64,000 nt of DNA from Bacteroidota bacterium (GTDB lineage: Bacteria > Bacteroidota > Bacteroidia > Cytophagales > Spirosomataceae): the NCBI GenBank assembly GCA_020161355.1, contig JAIUOF010000011.1, forward strand, positions 1 through 64,000, read 5' to 3'. The notes beneath the pieces were generated by a model. It was not told the origin of the DNA. It worked only from the letters and a program-made list of their open reading frames with translations, and searched no databases. The number at the start of each line of letters is the position of its first letter. Positions within the stretch are counted from its first letter, which is position 1. Shown in pieces: positions 35,237-44,703 of the stretch. A program made the translations under genes and the position numbers.

Positions 35237-38200
35237 ATGAGAGTATTAAAGACTTTACTTTTTTTGATTTTTCTTTCCCAAAAATTAATTGCCCAGTATT
35301 CAAGTGTTTATTTACCCTATCCATCGGGTGCATGTGTAAATACGCAGTATCAGGTAACGGTCTATCCAAGCGGTTTTGCCAATGGAACCACAGTAAGTAT
35401 ACTTTTGAGCAATGATGATTTTTCAACATCAACAACAATTGGCTCTTCTATTTATAATGGTCAATATAGCCTTCCAATAAACTGTCTCATTCCGAATGGT
35501 TTAACCCAAGGCAACAACTACAAAGTTAAGGCATCAGCTCCGGGGGTTCCGGCTGCAAATAATTACCCCTCTACAACCTTTTCTATCGCGACTAGTGTGC
35601 CTTCTGCGTCAATGACGGGTAACTTAGGACTTAATGCCTGCAACGGTAACGTAAATTTACCTATAGCAATCACAGGTTATGGGCCATTTGAATATTCCTA
35701 TCATCGCACAGGTGATTTTTATGATGTGACACGATCGGGAATACTATCAAATACACCTACCGAAACTGTTTACTCCGCTGGAGAATACACCTTGCTAAGC
35801 GTAGGAAATGCCTGCGGTACCGGCACAGTGGCAGCCGCACCCAACAACGTTGCCAATGTGACAGTGACCCCACCTGTACTGACAATTGGAGCTCCCGCAG
35901 ACGACAGGGTCTGCATAGGAAACAAAATGAAAGTACCATTCACCTCGGATCAGGCCTGTTACAACTATATCATCCAGATTTCCGATAATACCGGAAGTAA
36001 TTTTCAGGATGCCACAACAGAATACGACCAATTTGGGGATCCGGGCAATCTGATTGTTCTGATCCCAGGTTTTGTCAGTCCCGGTTCTGGATACAAACTT
36101 AGAGTTAAGGTGAATACTTCCAATGGAACCTTCTACAGTATTCCTATAAGCGGTACGATAACCATTTTAGCCAAACCAAGTATTTTGGGGATTAGTGCAT
36201 TGAATCCCAATGAACTCAACTATCCCGGCATTATTGCCAAAGGAGAAAGTGTCACCATAAATACTAAGCTAAGCGGTACGCCTCCATTTTCGATCAAAAT
36301 AGGAGATGAATGGATCCAAACCTCAATTGATTCTATTTTGTTTCAGGTTTCACCGCAACAAGACAAAAGAATTACTTTCGGGCCATTGCAGGATAATACA
36401 GGCTGTATCAGTAATCAAATTAGCTACTTTGATACTGAACCTAAAGATTATATTTTTAAGTTAAGAATCACAGAGAGTCATAATTTGGATATTTTCAGCC
36501 AATTCAGAAATTTCTGCAGAAATGAATATATCTTTTTAAACTTTGATACAAGAAGTTCGCAACCCCAAGACAGTGTTTTTGTTCAAATGGCCAATTACAT
36601 TGATTATAATGCAGGGAAAGAGGAGTGGATAAATGCTCCTTTTGAGAAAGAAGGAGATCATTTGTTGAGAGTAAAAATTCCTTCAGTCTTAAAAAAAGGA
36701 AGGAACATGATCAGGATGGTTCCCCGTAACCCCAATCATACTTTCTTCAATCATAGTTACAATCAGATAAACGATGCAATAGTGCCATCTACGGATTTTA
36801 TATTAATGGATGGTGTTACGGGTTCTATCACCAACGACCAAACCCTTTACATTGCTCCTAATGAGCCATTTCATATTTTTTATAAATTTTCGGGAGGTCC
36901 GGAGTATTATAATTTGGGAGAATTGAAAGCTTTTAAACCATCTCTAAAAACCAGCTACGGTCAATTCATTGAATACAATTATCTCAATCCTAATGGGCCG
37001 GGGTTCGCATCTACAATAGGCCAAACCAGAGTTGACACAGTTACGAAAACTATGTTTTATAAGTTGGAAAATGTAACAGCCTCTACAGCAGCAACTGATT
37101 TAACGTGTAATTCCCAATCGCAATTTTACAGAGACACTTTGAGAGTAAATGTTATTCCTCCTGATTTAACCAGAAGTATTTCTACAGGTGTAATTTCAGG
37201 AAGTTCAAATCTTTGTGGAGGAAGCCAGATAGTTGTACCTTTTACTACAACAGGCTCTTTCAATGGACTAAATCAGTTTATAGTTCAGATTCAGGGGTTT
37301 AACAACACTTATGACAACAAACCATTTACCAATTATTACAATGCCACGACCAGTGCCGGTCCGGCTCCCGGCCAATTAACACTAACCCTGCCACAAGAGT
37401 TGGAAAGTACCTATGATACTTATTACAAAGTAAGGGTGGTATCAACCGACCCAATGGTAATTGGAAGTACTTCAACCTCCTGGATTCAGATTTCAGGGAG
37501 AAAACCTCTTGTTAAGCTCTTTGGACAGGCATATGTTCAAGCAGGAGAAAAAGCTAAAATTTTTGTGTCAACCAATAATAACCCCGGATTTAATTTTACA
37601 ATTACCAATGGCACAGATTACACCTCTCCAACCCTATACAGTTATAGTTTTGGGTTAAGCTCTGATTATCAATATGAGGTAAATACTTCACCGGAGGCAA
37701 CAGTGGGGTCAACTATTACCTATACATCAGTTATAAACCCAAACACTTGCGGAGCGGGAGTTTCAAGCAATAGCAACCAGGTGCATATTGTGGCCAATCC
37801 TATGCTCACTATCAGTAATCTCACCGGAAATACTGGCTGCAGCCCATCCAAAATAGCTTTTGATTTTACTTCTTCTCTTACATTTTCAAATGAAAATACT
37901 TTTTCAGTAAGGGTATGGCATAACTATTACGGGAGTCCTACGTATGTTTCAAATGTATCAGTCAGAAAAGTTGGAAATAAGTTTATTGTAGAGTTCCCCA
38001 ACACAAGTGTTCCTTTGGCCAACACCACATACTATTTGAAAATATTCTCTTCAGCACCTTATGCCTACAGCAACTCCCTTTCATTTGCTTTGAACCCTTC
38101 TCCATCTTATGGCTATAATCCCTACACCGAAAATGTGGAATCAGGAGGAACGATAAATTTAAATTATAGTTTTTATGGTGTGGGTCCATTTACCTATGAA

Positions 38201-39760
38201 ATTTCAACACATGACAAAACTCTCACAGGTAATACTATATCAAGTTCTGTTTCACTAAATTTACAACCGGCCTTTAGCATGGTGTATGCATTAAAAAACA
38301 TGAGCGATGCAAACTGTACTTCCACCTTACTAAATACAGGGCCATCAATTACAGTTTTAGAGAAAAAACAATCTATCGAAATTGTGCGACTTCCATTTAC
38401 GGGCATTTGTCCGGGAGTAAGTATTTCGGTTCCATTTATTTCATCCGGAAGTTTTAGTTCATTTGTTTTACAAATATCTGATCAAAATGGCTCCAATTTT
38501 GTTGACATGGCAACAACCCAATCATCCGGAAACTTATCAGCAACAATTCCTCTGGGGCTTGCAGCTGGAGGCAATTATAAAATAAGAATAAAAGGATTTT
38601 TGACCGGAGGAGGTGAAGCGTTTAGCTTGCCAACAGACTTCGGAATGACTTTAAAAGGAACGGTATCAGCAACCATTAGCGGAAGCACAGAGTTGGTAAA
38701 GAACACAGAGTTTCCTTCATACTTTAATGACAAAGCCAACTTGAGAATTGATTTTACTGGAGTTGGTCCATATACGTTTTCACTTTTTGACGGCACCAAT
38801 ACTTTTCAGTACACCACCGAGAGTAGCCCACATTTTATTCCTGTTAAACCAGCGGTGACTACCACATATAGCCTCACCAACGTCCAGAACTCCTGTGGTA
38901 ATGGGTCGGTTTCGGGCAGTGCCACGGTTAATGTAGTTATGCTTCAAACGGGTGATCCAGGTACACAGTTTTTGTGTTATGGGCAAACACTAACTATACC
39001 ATTTACACCAACAGGGACATTTAACCCAGCTAGTCAATATTATATTGACTTTATTAAAATAACTCCTTATAACAATACATTTAGTCTGGCCTCGACCTAT
39101 CAGACTCTCTTTGCCAGCAAGAGTGGGAATACTTTATCCGTAGTTATTCCGCCTGGCTTTCCAACTACGACGGGCTTATCGCTCTTGGGTATAAGTAACT
39201 ATTATAAACTTAGAGTCAGAAGTACGATGCCTGAAGTACTTGGCTCATTTTTTAATTTGGGTATTGGAATTGGAGGAGGGGCACCTACCATAAAAATATT
39301 AGGCTCAACCAATATTGCAACCGCCGGGATTCCAACGCCATTGACTCTGGTTTCAAGTAATGCAGCAGGAGAGACCGCTGTCACATTGAATAATGGCAGT
39401 ACTAATGAAACAATTTACATGGGGGGTAGTAGTCTGGAATTTAATAAAGCCCCTTCTGTGACAACTACCTATACCATTACAGCCATTAATAGTCAGTGCG
39501 GAACAGGAACAATTGGTAGTCCTGCTTCAGCCACGATCACTGTAGGCCCTTGTCCTGCAAGCCAGATGGTATCACTTGACCATATTTCGGGACAAACCAA
39601 AAAATACGAAACCTCGGGAATTTTGACAGCAATAAACAAAATAAGCTCAGGGGCAAACATCACTTTTGACGCTCAGCATGCAGTTGTTTTAAGCCCTGGC
39701 TTTACAGCTAATTCCGGCTCAATTTTCAAGGTGCAGATTGATGGATGTGGTGGACTGTAA
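35237..39760 (+). CDS. Giant repetitive surface protein with Gly-Cys C-terminal domain
   Basis: This protein has about 1507 residues with signal peptide MRVLKTLLFLIFLSQKLIAQ. ATG 35237 is preferred over the upstream TTG at 35213. The body repeats Ig-like modules of about 100 residues, each with a pattern such as C-G-x-x-x-x-[IV]-PF-T/S-x-[GS]-x-F followed by FxVQI or YxLRV (GNKMKVPFTSDQ, GSQIVVPFTTTGSF, GVSISVPFISSGSF, GQTLTIPFTPTGTF). It is Ser/Thr/Asn/Gly rich, as expected for an adhesin. The C-terminal ~70 residues include VVLSPGFTANSGSIFKVQI and end DGCGGL, paralogous to the neighbour at 33400. PorU and PorV in the same window would fit export by type IX secretion. Adhesin role is inference. 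Confidence 0.85.
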   Translation: MRVLKTLLFLIFLSQKLIAQYSSVYLPYPSGACVNTQYQVTVYPSGFANGTTVSILLSNDDFSTSTTIGSSIYNGQYSLPINCLIPNGLTQGNNYKVKASAPGVPAANNYPSTTFSIATSVPSASMTGNLGLNACNGNVNLPIAITGYGPFEYSYHRTGDFYDVTRSGILSNTPTETVYSAGEYTLLSVGNACGTGTVAAAPNNVANVTVTPPVLTIGAPADDRVCIGNKMKVPFTSDQACYNYIIQISDNTGSNFQDATTEYDQFGDPGNLIVLIPGFVSPGSGYKLRVKVNTSNGTFYSIPISGTITILAKPSILGISALNPNELNYPGIIAKGESVTINTKLSGTPPFSIKIGDEWIQTSIDSILFQVSPQQDKRITFGPLQDNTGCISNQISYFDTEPKDYIFKLRITESHNLDIFSQFRNFCRNEYIFLNFDTRSSQPQDSVFVQMANYIDYNAGKEEWINAPFEKEGDHLLRVKIPSVLKKGRNMIRMVPRNPNHTFFNHSYNQINDAIVPSTDFILMDGVTGSITNDQTLYIAPNEPFHIFYKFSGGPEYYNLGELKAFKPSLKTSYGQFIEYNYLNPNGPGFASTIGQTRVDTVTKTMFYKLENVTASTAATDLTCNSQSQFYRDTLRVNVIPPDLTRSISTGVISGSSNLCGGSQIVVPFTTTGSFNGLNQFIVQIQGFNNTYDNKPFTNYYNATTSAGPAPGQLTLTLPQELESTYDTYYKVRVVSTDPMVIGSTSTSWIQISGRKPLVKLFGQAYVQAGEKAKIFVSTNNNPGFNFTITNGTDYTSPTLYSYSFGLSSDYQYEVNTSPEATVGSTITYTSVINPNTCGAGVSSNSNQVHIVANPMLTISNLTGNTGCSPSKIAFDFTSSLTFSNENTFSVRVWHNYYGSPTYVSNVSVRKVGNKFIVEFPNTSVPLANTTYYLKIFSSAPYAYSNSLSFALNPSPSYGYNPYTENVESGGTINLNYSFYGVGPFTYEISTHDKTLTGNTISSSVSLNLQPAFSMVYALKNMSDANCTSTLLNTGPSITVLEKKQSIEIVRLPFTGICPGVSISVPFISSGSFSSFVLQISDQNGSNFVDMATTQSSGNLSATIPLGLAAGGNYKIRIKGFLTGGGEAFSLPTDFGMTLKGTVSATISGSTELVKNTEFPSYFNDKANLRIDFTGVGPYTFSLFDGTNTFQYTTESSPHFIPVKPAVTTTYSLTNVQNSCGNGSVSGSATVNVVMLQTGDPGTQFLCYGQTLTIPFTPTGTFNPASQYYIDFIKITPYNNTFSLASTYQTLFASKSGNTLSVVIPPGFPTTTGLSLLGISNYYKLRVRSTMPEVLGSFFNLGIGIGGGAPTIKILGSTNIATAGIPTPLTLVSSNAAGETAVTLNNGSTNETIYMGGSSLEFNKAPSVTTTYTITAINSQCGTGTIGSPASATITVGPCPASQMVSLDHISGQTKKYETSGILTAINKISSGANITFDAQHAVVLSPGFTANSGSIFKVQIDGCGGL

Positions 39761-39859
39761 TCCTCTCAAATTTTGAGTTTTACTTATAAAAACCATTTAA
39801 AGGTCGACAATTGGTTAGCCGATGATTTGTTTTATTTAATTTGATAAAAAAACCAAGCT

Positions 39860-40720
39860 ATGAATCAGGACATTATCAACCTTTTTGACGAATACACCCA
39901 TAAACCACTCAAAAGAGAGGTTTTTATTTCAAAATTGGTAAAGCTTGCAGGCGGTACTGCGGCCGCTATGGCCATTCTCCCTGTTTTGGAAGGCAACTAT
40001 TCTGCTGCTGCTCAGACAACCGAAGAAGACGAAGATCTAAAAATAGAGGAGGTCAGTTTCCCTTCAAAAAACTGCAAAATGAAAGGCTATTTGGTGATTC
40101 CCGCAAAATCCAAAGGTAAGCTGGGTGCGGTTTTGGTGATTCATGAGAACCGTGGGCTAACGCCACACATTAAAGACGTAACCCGCCGCATCGCCAAAGC
40201 GGGATTTATTGCCCTAGGTATTGATGCCCTTTCTCCCTATGGTGGCACGCCGGCCAATGAAGATGAGGCCAGAGCGTTTTTTCCAAAATTAGATGCCAAA
40301 CAAAACCTTGAAAACCTGCAAAGTGGGCTGGAATATCTGCGGGGGTTGAAAAAATCAAATGGAAAAACCGGAACCGTGGGCTTCTGCTGGGGCGGAGGAA
40401 TGGTCAATTCTTTGGCGACTTTTGACCCCAAAATTAATGCTTCGGTGGCGTACTATGGCCGCCAGGTGGAGGCCGCCGATGTACCCAAAATCAAATCGAA
40501 ACTTATGCTGCACTATGCGGGTCTGGACGAAAGAATCAATGCCGGAATACCCGCTTATGAGGAAGCCCTGAAAGCCAAAAAAGTTGATTATCAGGTTTTT
40601 GTATATGAAGGTGCTCAACATGCGTTCAACAATGATTCTTCTCCTGCCCGTTACAATCCTGAAGTTGCTAAATTGGCCTGGGGCCGTACTATGAAGTTTT
40701 TTCAGAAAGAGTTAAGCTGA
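39860..40720 (+). CDS. Dienelactone-hydrolase-family protein with N-terminal Tat-like region
   Basis: This is a 286-residue alpha/beta hydrolase. The triad candidates are Cys176 in GFCWGGGM (a Cys nucleophile, as in dienelactone hydrolases), Asp223 in AGLDERIN, and His254 in GAQHAFNND. IHENRGLTPHIKDVTRR at 94-110 is the usual family block. Residues ~16-52 (PLKREVFISKLVKLAGGTAAAMAILP...) look like a membrane or export signal with an atypical twin-basic start, so the enzyme may be exported. The substrate is unknown; the family hydrolyses lactones and related esters. It is convergent with the GH13 gene at 40776. Confidence 0.88.
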   Translation: MNQDIINLFDEYTHKPLKREVFISKLVKLAGGTAAAMAILPVLEGNYSAAAQTTEEDEDLKIEEVSFPSKNCKMKGYLVIPAKSKGKLGAVLVIHENRGLTPHIKDVTRRIAKAGFIALGIDALSPYGGTPANEDEARAFFPKLDAKQNLENLQSGLEYLRGLKKSNGKTGTVGFCWGGGMVNSLATFDPKINASVAYYGRQVEAADVPKIKSKLMLHYAGLDERINAGIPAYEEALKAKKVDYQVFVYEGAQHAFNNDSSPARYNPEVAKLAWGRTMKFFQKELS

Positions 40721-40775
40721 TTTTCAACAATAATCCGATCAAAGCCTGAGCCTCAACCGGATTAATCAATCACTC

Positions 40776-42602
40776 TTATCTCACTTTCAATATTCTGAAC
40801 CCTTTTGCCGGAACTATCACTACCGTCTCTGTTTTGGCGGTGAACACATCTTCAAATGTGGCATTTGCCGGAATAATTTCCTTATAATCAGCCAAATTCA
40901 TGGTTTTTTCTTTATCGTATTTATTGAAAATAATCCAGAATTTCTCTTTTGCATTATATCTGAAATAAGTATAAATGCCTTCATGTGGTGCAAAGTGCAG
41001 GAGTTTTCCATCATGAATAGCCGTGGCGGTTTTACGCCAGTTGAGCAGTTGTTTCACAAAAGCCCTCATTTCTGATTGCAAGGGCGTGAGATTTTCATTT
41101 TTAAACACACTCGATTTATCATCTTCCCAGCCACCCGGCATATCGGCTCTTATGAGGCCGTCGTTACGTTCCAAAGGCGAGGTAAACGCCAGCTCGGTAC
41201 CATAAAACAATTGCGGAATTCCACGGGTTGTAAATACCAGAGCAAGTCCCATCTTGAGCAATTCTTTGTCTTCGCCCAGCTGGGTGTAGATGCGGTTCAT
41301 GTCGTGGTTATCGCAGAAGGTCACCAGTTTGTTGGCGTCGGCATAAAGATAATCATCTGAAAGACATTGATATACTTTCAGCATTCCTTTACCCCAATCT
41401 TTATCATTTTCTTTCAAACCTTCGATAAGGGCATTATTCAATGGAAAATCCATCATCGAGGGCAGATATGAGAGGTAACCGTCTTTGTTTTTTTGTCCTT
41501 TTTGCCAATAGGCCGTAACTGCCTGACGGGTAGACCACTCCTCACCTACCATATTGAGTTTGGGGTATTCGTCCATAACAGCTTTTGACCATTTTGAAAG
41601 GAAAGTTTTATCAGAATAAGGATAAGTATCGATTCTCAGTCCATCCAAATCGGCATATTCTATCCACCATATTGTATTCTGAATCAGGTAGTTGGCCATA
41701 AATGGGTTTCGTTGGTTCATGTCGGGCATGGCAGTTACAAACCATCCCTGAGTCATTTTGTCCAAATCGGCTTGGGCCACATAAGGGTCATGCATGGTTT
41801 CACGCTGATGGTTAGTTGGGGTAAATTTCCCCTCGTTATTGATCCAGTCTTTTGAAGGTAAATCATGCATCCACCAGTGGTTGAGCCCGCAGTGGTTGAG
41901 CACCACATCTCTGATAAACTTCAGGTTACGTTTTTTGGCTTCTTTCACCAGATTCAGATATTCTTCGTTGGTTCCATAGCGAGGATCAATTTTATAAAAA
42001 TCGGTAATGGCATAGCCATGGTAACTGGCTTCCTGCATTTTGTTTTCTTCCAACGGCATGGGCCAGATTGTAGTAAAGCCCATTTCAGAGATATAATCGA
42101 AGTTTTCCCTGATACCTTCAATATCACCACCATGACGGCCATAATCTCGTTTTCGATTGAGGGCATCGGGATATCCCTCGACATTGTCGTTAGTGGTATT
42201 TCCATTGGCAAATCGATCAGGGGTGATCAGATATATTACATCTTTGGTATTGTAACCTTCTCTTGCAGTGGAGTTGGGTTTTCTGTTTTTAAGTTCTAAA
42301 AAATATTCGGATTTCTGGTTTCCCTTAGAAAAATGAAAAGGAACTTTACCGGCTTTGGCAGAAGCAGAAATTATGACATCTGCAAAAAAATAATTGGGGT
42401 TTTCTGTTTTATTAATTTTCACCAACTTAACCCCCGGATAATTTATGGAAAGAGCATAGGTTGAAATGTCTTTTCCATGAATCAAAACCTGAAGTTTGGG
42501 GTTTTTCATGCCTATCCACCAGGAAGAAGGCTCAAAATGCTGAATTTCCTGAGCGAAAGTGTTCAGGCTTAATGTCAATAGAATAAAAAGTATTTTTTTC
42601 AT
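40776..42602 (-). CDS. GH13 alpha-amylase / neopullulanase-like enzyme (SusA type)
   Basis: This 608-residue secreted enzyme hydrolyses alpha-1,4-glucans. Signal peptide 1-17. An N-terminal beta domain (~20-105) of the cyclomaltodextrinase/neopullulanase kind precedes the (beta/alpha)8 barrel. Catalytic residues are nucleophile Asp325 in DGLRIDTYPY, acid/base Glu354 in VGEEWS and Asp434 in FCDNHD. Other GH13 regions include DVVLNHCG (~232-239) and LFYGTEL near the end of the barrel, with a C-terminal beta domain after it. This is the counterpart of SusA in starch utilisation systems. It is the last gene of the locus, 121 bp after the second amylase gene. Confidence 0.94.
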   Translation of the reverse strand: MKKILFILLTLSLNTFAQEIQHFEPSSWWIGMKNPKLQVLIHGKDISTYALSINYPGVKLVKINKTENPNYFFADVIISASAKAGKVPFHFSKGNQKSEYFLELKNRKPNSTAREGYNTKDVIYLITPDRFANGNTTNDNVEGYPDALNRKRDYGRHGGDIEGIRENFDYISEMGFTTIWPMPLEENKMQEASYHGYAITDFYKIDPRYGTNEEYLNLVKEAKKRNLKFIRDVVLNHCGLNHWWMHDLPSKDWINNEGKFTPTNHQRETMHDPYVAQADLDKMTQGWFVTAMPDMNQRNPFMANYLIQNTIWWIEYADLDGLRIDTYPYSDKTFLSKWSKAVMDEYPKLNMVGEEWSTRQAVTAYWQKGQKNKDGYLSYLPSMMDFPLNNALIEGLKENDKDWGKGMLKVYQCLSDDYLYADANKLVTFCDNHDMNRIYTQLGEDKELLKMGLALVFTTRGIPQLFYGTELAFTSPLERNDGLIRADMPGGWEDDKSSVFKNENLTPLQSEMRAFVKQLLNWRKTATAIHDGKLLHFAPHEGIYTYFRYNAKEKFWIIFNKYDKEKTMNLADYKEIIPANATFEDVFTAKTETVVIVPAKGFRILKVR

Positions 42603-42723
42603 AGGTATATGTATCGTTATTTTCTTTCAAAATGGAATCACAGATAATTAATATTAGTTTTTTACATCATCAGAGAAATTACCATCAATTAAACTTCGAT
42701 AAGCTCAGTTTGACAGAGATTAA

Positions 42724-44100
42724 TCAAAATTTCTTTAAAGACCAAACCGTATAACTTTTGGCCGGTGTTTCTATCGTTGCGAGACCTTTTGCGTCGGTCT
42801 GAATGGACTTGGCGGTGTTTTCGGAATAATCGTAAAGTGTGGCGTTTTTATAATTGGTATATACTTGCTGAGATTTCGTAACTGTACTATTGTTGATAGC
42901 TACTACCAAGCCAGGTGAGCCTAGCCTTTGAGCTATGTAGTATTCCGTATCGGCAAAAAGGATAGAAAGGTCACCTTTGGCCAACGTTTGATTGATTAAA
43001 ATTAACCTTTCCAGTTTCCATTTGGCCAGCTGCTGTTCATAATCCAGATAAAAAATACATGGGTAACCCGGATGCGTGAGAATGTAAGCGTATGCCAGCA
43101 ATTTGTTTTCCGCCGAGCCGATTCTGTTGCCCTGATTGGTATCTTTTTCGGTATCGTGGTTGGTCACAAATGTCACGGCATTTTGTGGGGAAAGTTTAAA
43201 AAGAGCACTTTTATCCTGAAGGAGCCGAAGATTATTACCATCGAAAGCTTGTTCCATATTATAAAATGCAGCAAAATCAAATGCTCTGGCACCGGTTTTA
43301 TCAACCCAGGTTTTGAGATAATCGGCGTTGCCATCCCAGGCTTCCAGAACCCCAAAACCACCAACTTCTGTCATCCAGGATTTAATGACAGATGGGTCAA
43401 ATCCCTTGACATAATCAAATCTCCAACCGTCAAATTTCATGGTGTTTTTGTAGTATTTGGCTACTGATGAGTCTGACTTCCAGAACCATTTCTGTACATT
43501 AGGCTGATCATGACAAAGGTCTTGCTCCTCAAAAAACAAAGCCTCCGCATCTCTGGAATGAATATCGTTTGGATGAAAATCTTTGTATGTGCGGAAAAAC
43601 CTTCCCGATTTTGGTTGAAATAAGGTGTAAGTATTTTTGTTTCTGTAAGGATTATATTGGATCTGCCCACCGCTGTTATGATTAAGAATGATATCTGCAA
43701 TGACTTGAATGCCAGCATTATGGGCAGACGAAATGAGCGTCTGCAATTCTGATTTCGAACCAAAGCGGGTCTCTGTGGTTCCCATCTGATCATAGTCACC
43801 GAAATCAAAGTAATCCATGGGGTCATAGCCCATTGAAAATGCTCCCGAAGCACCCTTTGATGCAGGAGGAAGCCATATTCTGTCCACCCCGATTTTCTTC
43901 CAGGATTCTATTTTTGAAGCAATTACATTCCACCAATCACCTTTAGGCTCTACATCCCAGTAAAAGCCCTGCATCATCACGCCACCAGTTTTTTCGATTT
44001 TTTCCAAATCCATCGGAGCTCCTGCATCGGGAGTTTGGTCTGATTTGGTACAGGCCAGAATCAGAAATGAAAAAATCAGAAGCAAGGTTGGTTTGGTCAT
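42724..44100 (-). CDS. GH13 alpha-amylase lipoprotein
   Basis: This 458-residue lipoprotein amylase has a lipobox (FLILACTKS, Cys17) that anchors it in the envelope, possibly on the surface like SusG. GVMMQGFYWDV at 40-50 and DRIWLPPASKG are typical of bacterial alpha-amylases. Catalytic residues are Asp229 (DGWRFDYVKGF), Glu253 (GVLEAWDGN) and Asp316 (FVTNHDTEK). ADIILNHNSGG is conserved region I. It ends with a short C-terminal beta domain. The gene begins 47 bp from the REP/RAYT element, so its promoter region abuts or overlaps that element. It carries no extra starch-binding domain, unlike SusG. Confidence 0.94.
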   Translation of the reverse strand: MTKPTLLLIFSFLILACTKSDQTPDAGAPMDLEKIEKTGGVMMQGFYWDVEPKGDWWNVIASKIESWKKIGVDRIWLPPASKGASGAFSMGYDPMDYFDFGDYDQMGTTETRFGSKSELQTLISSAHNAGIQVIADIILNHNSGGQIQYNPYRNKNTYTLFQPKSGRFFRTYKDFHPNDIHSRDAEALFFEEQDLCHDQPNVQKWFWKSDSSVAKYYKNTMKFDGWRFDYVKGFDPSVIKSWMTEVGGFGVLEAWDGNADYLKTWVDKTGARAFDFAAFYNMEQAFDGNNLRLLQDKSALFKLSPQNAVTFVTNHDTEKDTNQGNRIGSAENKLLAYAYILTHPGYPCIFYLDYEQQLAKWKLERLILINQTLAKGDLSILFADTEYYIAQRLGSPGLVVAINNSTVTKSQQVYTNYKNATLYDYSENTAKSIQTDAKGLATIETPAKSYTVWSLKKF

Positions 44101-44146
44101 TTTATGATTTTTAATAAAATAAATTAATTTTCTATTTTTGGGGATT

Positions 44147-44602
44147 TATAATCATGTCATCCCTAACGGGATTTTAATGATATTGTCAACTCTCTTTTTC
44201 TATAATCATGTCATCCCTATCGGGATTTCATGGTTTTTAAATTTCGAATATTTCTATAATCATGTCATCACTATCGGGATTTTATTGATGTTGTCAACTC
44301 TCTTTTTCTATAATCATGTCATCCCTATCGGGATTTTATTGATGTTGTCAACTCTCTTTTTCTATAATCATGTCATCCCTATCGGGATTTCTTGGTTTTT
44401 AAAATTCGAATATTTCTATAATCCTGTCATCACTAAAGGGATTTCTTTGAATTCACCTCCTATTTTTCTATAATCATGGAATCCCTAGAGGGATTTTTTT
44501 GAATTCCTCTCCCATTTTCAATAATCATGTCATCCCTATCGGGATTTCTTGGTTTTTAAAATTCGAATATTTCTATAATCCTGTCATCACTAATTAGTTT
44601 TT
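44147..44602 (+). repeat. Left REP-like array, nine forward units, 54-bp period
   Basis: Units begin (TATAATCATG or variant) at 44147, 44201, 44255, 44309, 44363, 44417, 44469, 44520 and 44574. Six of the eight steps are exactly 54 bp and two are 52 and 51. Each unit has ATCCCTATCGGGAT or a variant hairpin; the ninth has lost the GGGAT arm. The spacers are not unique: one type (with TTGTCAACTCTCTTTTTC) occurs three times and another (with GGTTTTTAAAATTCGAATAT) three times. This rules out CRISPR and shows local duplication of multi-unit blocks. Confidence 0.93.
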
Positions 44603-44618
44603 TGAAATTTAATTTTTG

Positions 44619-44700
44619 AACCCCAGAGGGGAGAATTTTTTATAGAAAATCAAATTTGATAGTGTTTTCAAAACCCCGTTAGGGGTGACATCGTAATTCA
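44619..44700 (-). repeat. Left pair of reverse-oriented REP-like units
   Basis: The first unit (44619-44645) reads, on the minus strand, CTATAA...TCCCCTCTGGGGTT. The second (44671-44700) reads GATGTCACCCCTAACGGGGT. Both have 4-bp C/G stems, longer than the forward units, and are separated by 25 bp. The second ends 3 bp from the transposase stop codon, so it sits at the 3' end of that gene. Confidence 0.85.
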
Positions 44701-44703
44701 TTA

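Noticed and set aside
40721..40775. Bidirectional terminator between the dienelactone hydrolase and GH13 genes
   Set aside because: The only pairing seen (TAATCCG / CGGATTA) leaves a loop of about 20 bases and no T-run, so it is too weak to report.
41865..42299. 144-codon antisense frame within the GH13 gene
   Set aside because: The GH13 gene has all catalytic residues in this stretch; the antisense product is a Phe/Ile-rich shadow.
44138..44473. 111-residue frame encoding a tandem 18-residue hydrophobic repeat
   Set aside because: It exists only because the 54-bp period is a multiple of three; the translated repeat mirrors the DNA repeat, and the frame breaks where the period changes to 52.
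44147..44602. CRISPR-like array with regular 54-bp period
   Set aside because: Spacers are not unique but recur in two or three types, the repeats are degenerate, the palindromes are REP-like, no cas gene is present, and a Y1 transposase lies next to it.
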